This document shows, in pieces, positions 63,358 through 64,000 of a stretch of 64,000 bases of DNA. The notes beneath the pieces were generated by a model. The model was not told the origin of the DNA. It saw nothing but the letters and a program-made list of their open reading frames with translations, and ran no database searches. The DNA lies in the NCBI RefSeq assembly GCF_003856835.1, contig NZ_CP034145.1:248001-312000 (forward strand), in the 5' to 3' direction. A program made the translations under genes and the position numbers. How positions within the stretch are numbered: the first letter of the stretch is position 1; the number at the start of each line of letters is the position of its first letter. This DNA comes from Haloplanus aerogenes. GTDB taxonomy: Archaea; Halobacteriota; Halobacteria; Halobacteriales; Haloferacaceae.

Positions 63358-64000
63358 CTACTCCGCGTCTCCCTCGTCTGCCATCCACCGTTGCCCGTAG
63401 GAGCGGTAGCCGTCGAACTCTCCGCGAGAAATCTCGCGCTCGATCTCCTCGCGTGTCTCGTCGCTGATGCGGACGAGGTGGCAGATCGGGTGCCCGGGTA
63501 GCGCGACCGGGTTTTCGAGGACGCCGACGATGAGGCCGGTAAAGGGTGCCTCGACGACGCGTTCCTCCGTATTGAAGTGATCCGTGATCGTACAGATCGC
63601 CTCGCCGTCGTGAACGAGGGGGTTCGGTCCCCACTCCATCTCGACGAGGCCGCCGGTGTCCGCCCGGAGCCAGCGTTTCTCCTCGCCGGGACCCATCACT
63701 TTCCGCCACTCGGGCTCGATCACCGTCCCTTCAGGGTAGACGCCGTACTCCGCGAGAACGCTCTCGACGCCGGTCCGCGCCTTCTCGATCAGGCCGGGCT
63801 GGAAGCGGTGCGCTTTCCCCATCTCGACGGTGATGGTCGGAATCCCGTTCCGGGAGGCGACAGCGCGGAGCGATCCGGCGTCGCCCTCGCCCGAGAGGAT
63901 CACGTTCGTTCCGAACGCCTCCGCGAGACGCTCCGTTTCGGGGTTGCCGATGTCGGCGCGGGCGTGGTACATCGTCGTCCGGTTGCGGGTCGAGGTGTGG
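63358..64000 (-). CDS. Succinylglutamate desuccinylase/aspartoacylase-family protein (5' end outside window)
   Basis: The frame stays open to the window end, upstream of the ATG at 63972: the residues before it read HTSTRNRTTM, matching the family motif DLHT … R.N, so the gene begins outside. Inside: FGTNVILSGEGDAGSLRAVA, PTITVEMGKAHRFQP with the catalytic Glu, then a C-terminal β-domain (APFTGLIVGVLENPVALPGHPICHLV). M14-like zinc hydrolase/deacylase; haloarchaeal members have no fixed substrate. It is convergent with the rRNA operon. Confidence 0.88.
   Translation of the reverse strand, partial: HTSTRNRTTMYHARADIGNPETERLAEAFGTNVILSGEGDAGSLRAVASRNGIPTITVEMGKAHRFQPGLIEKARTGVESVLAEYGVYPEGTVIEPEWRKVMGPGEEKRWLRADTGGLVEMEWGPNPLVHDGEAICTITDHFNTEERVVEAPFTGLIVGVLENPVALPGHPICHLVRISDETREEIEREISRGEFDGYRSYGQRWMADEGDAE

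Overview
The window is chromosomal DNA of a halophilic archaeon (class Halobacteria). The evidence is high G+C, strongly acidic proteins, an archaeal D-family DNA polymerase large subunit carrying an intein, an MC1 chromatin protein, a duplicated-type tRNA splicing endonuclease, TATA-box promoters close to start codons, and an archaeal 16S–tRNA-Ala–23S–5S–tRNA-Cys operon. The 16S sequence looks like the Haloferacaceae, possibly near Haloplanus; that placement is by eye only.

Layout. 1–3.6 kb: an arginine/lysine-type ATP-grasp ligase (cut by the window edge), argG, a small membrane protein and siroheme-forming uroporphyrinogen-III methyltransferase. 3.6–6.9 kb: nitrite assimilation (nirA, a small companion gene, a formate/nitrite-type transporter). 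7.2–10.5 kb: dolichol-kinase-like protein, glyS, four-CBS protein. 10.6–15.8 kb: small conserved proteins, a sulfatase-fold enzyme, a secreted repeat protein and a PQQ-propeller lipoprotein. 15.9–21.4 kb: polC (DP2) with a 518-residue intein, behind a PPC-domain gene. 21.5–27.1 kb: Nfu, a small conserved protein, a pilin-like protein with polymer-forming repeats, cysK, and a DHH phosphoesterase. 27.1–35.3 kb: tetrapyrrole synthesis (hemD, hemC, hemL, hemB), interrupted by a nitrilase-fold protein without its cysteine, a VapBC-type pair, and an ammonium transporter fused to a PII domain. 35.4–41.6 kb: DedA, PHP, small proteins, MATE exporter, arsR–arsM. 42–57.2 kb: a Hel308-like helicase, HAD phosphatase, NucS-N/zinc-ribbon protein, endA, trpS, a Phe-rich leader followed by pheS–pheT, valS, a frameshifted universal stress protein, pyrD, an AbrB-like protein and MC1. 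57.3–63.2 kb: rRNA operon. End: a desuccinylase/aspartoacylase-family gene cut by the window edge.

Genes working together: nitrite import (FNT), reduction (nirA) and siroheme supply (sumT) sit together; ammonium uptake with built-in PII sensing lies 27 kb away among the heme genes, which share uroporphyrinogen III with the siroheme branch. The most interesting unexplained items are (1) a 28-codon leader with five Phe codons among its last eleven residues directly before pheS–pheT, followed by mutually exclusive hairpins, which looks like archaeal attenuation; (2) an 85–86 bp palindromic element present three times, each time fused to the TGA stop codon of the preceding gene, with compensated stem substitutions between two copies; and (3) the Amt–PII fusion.
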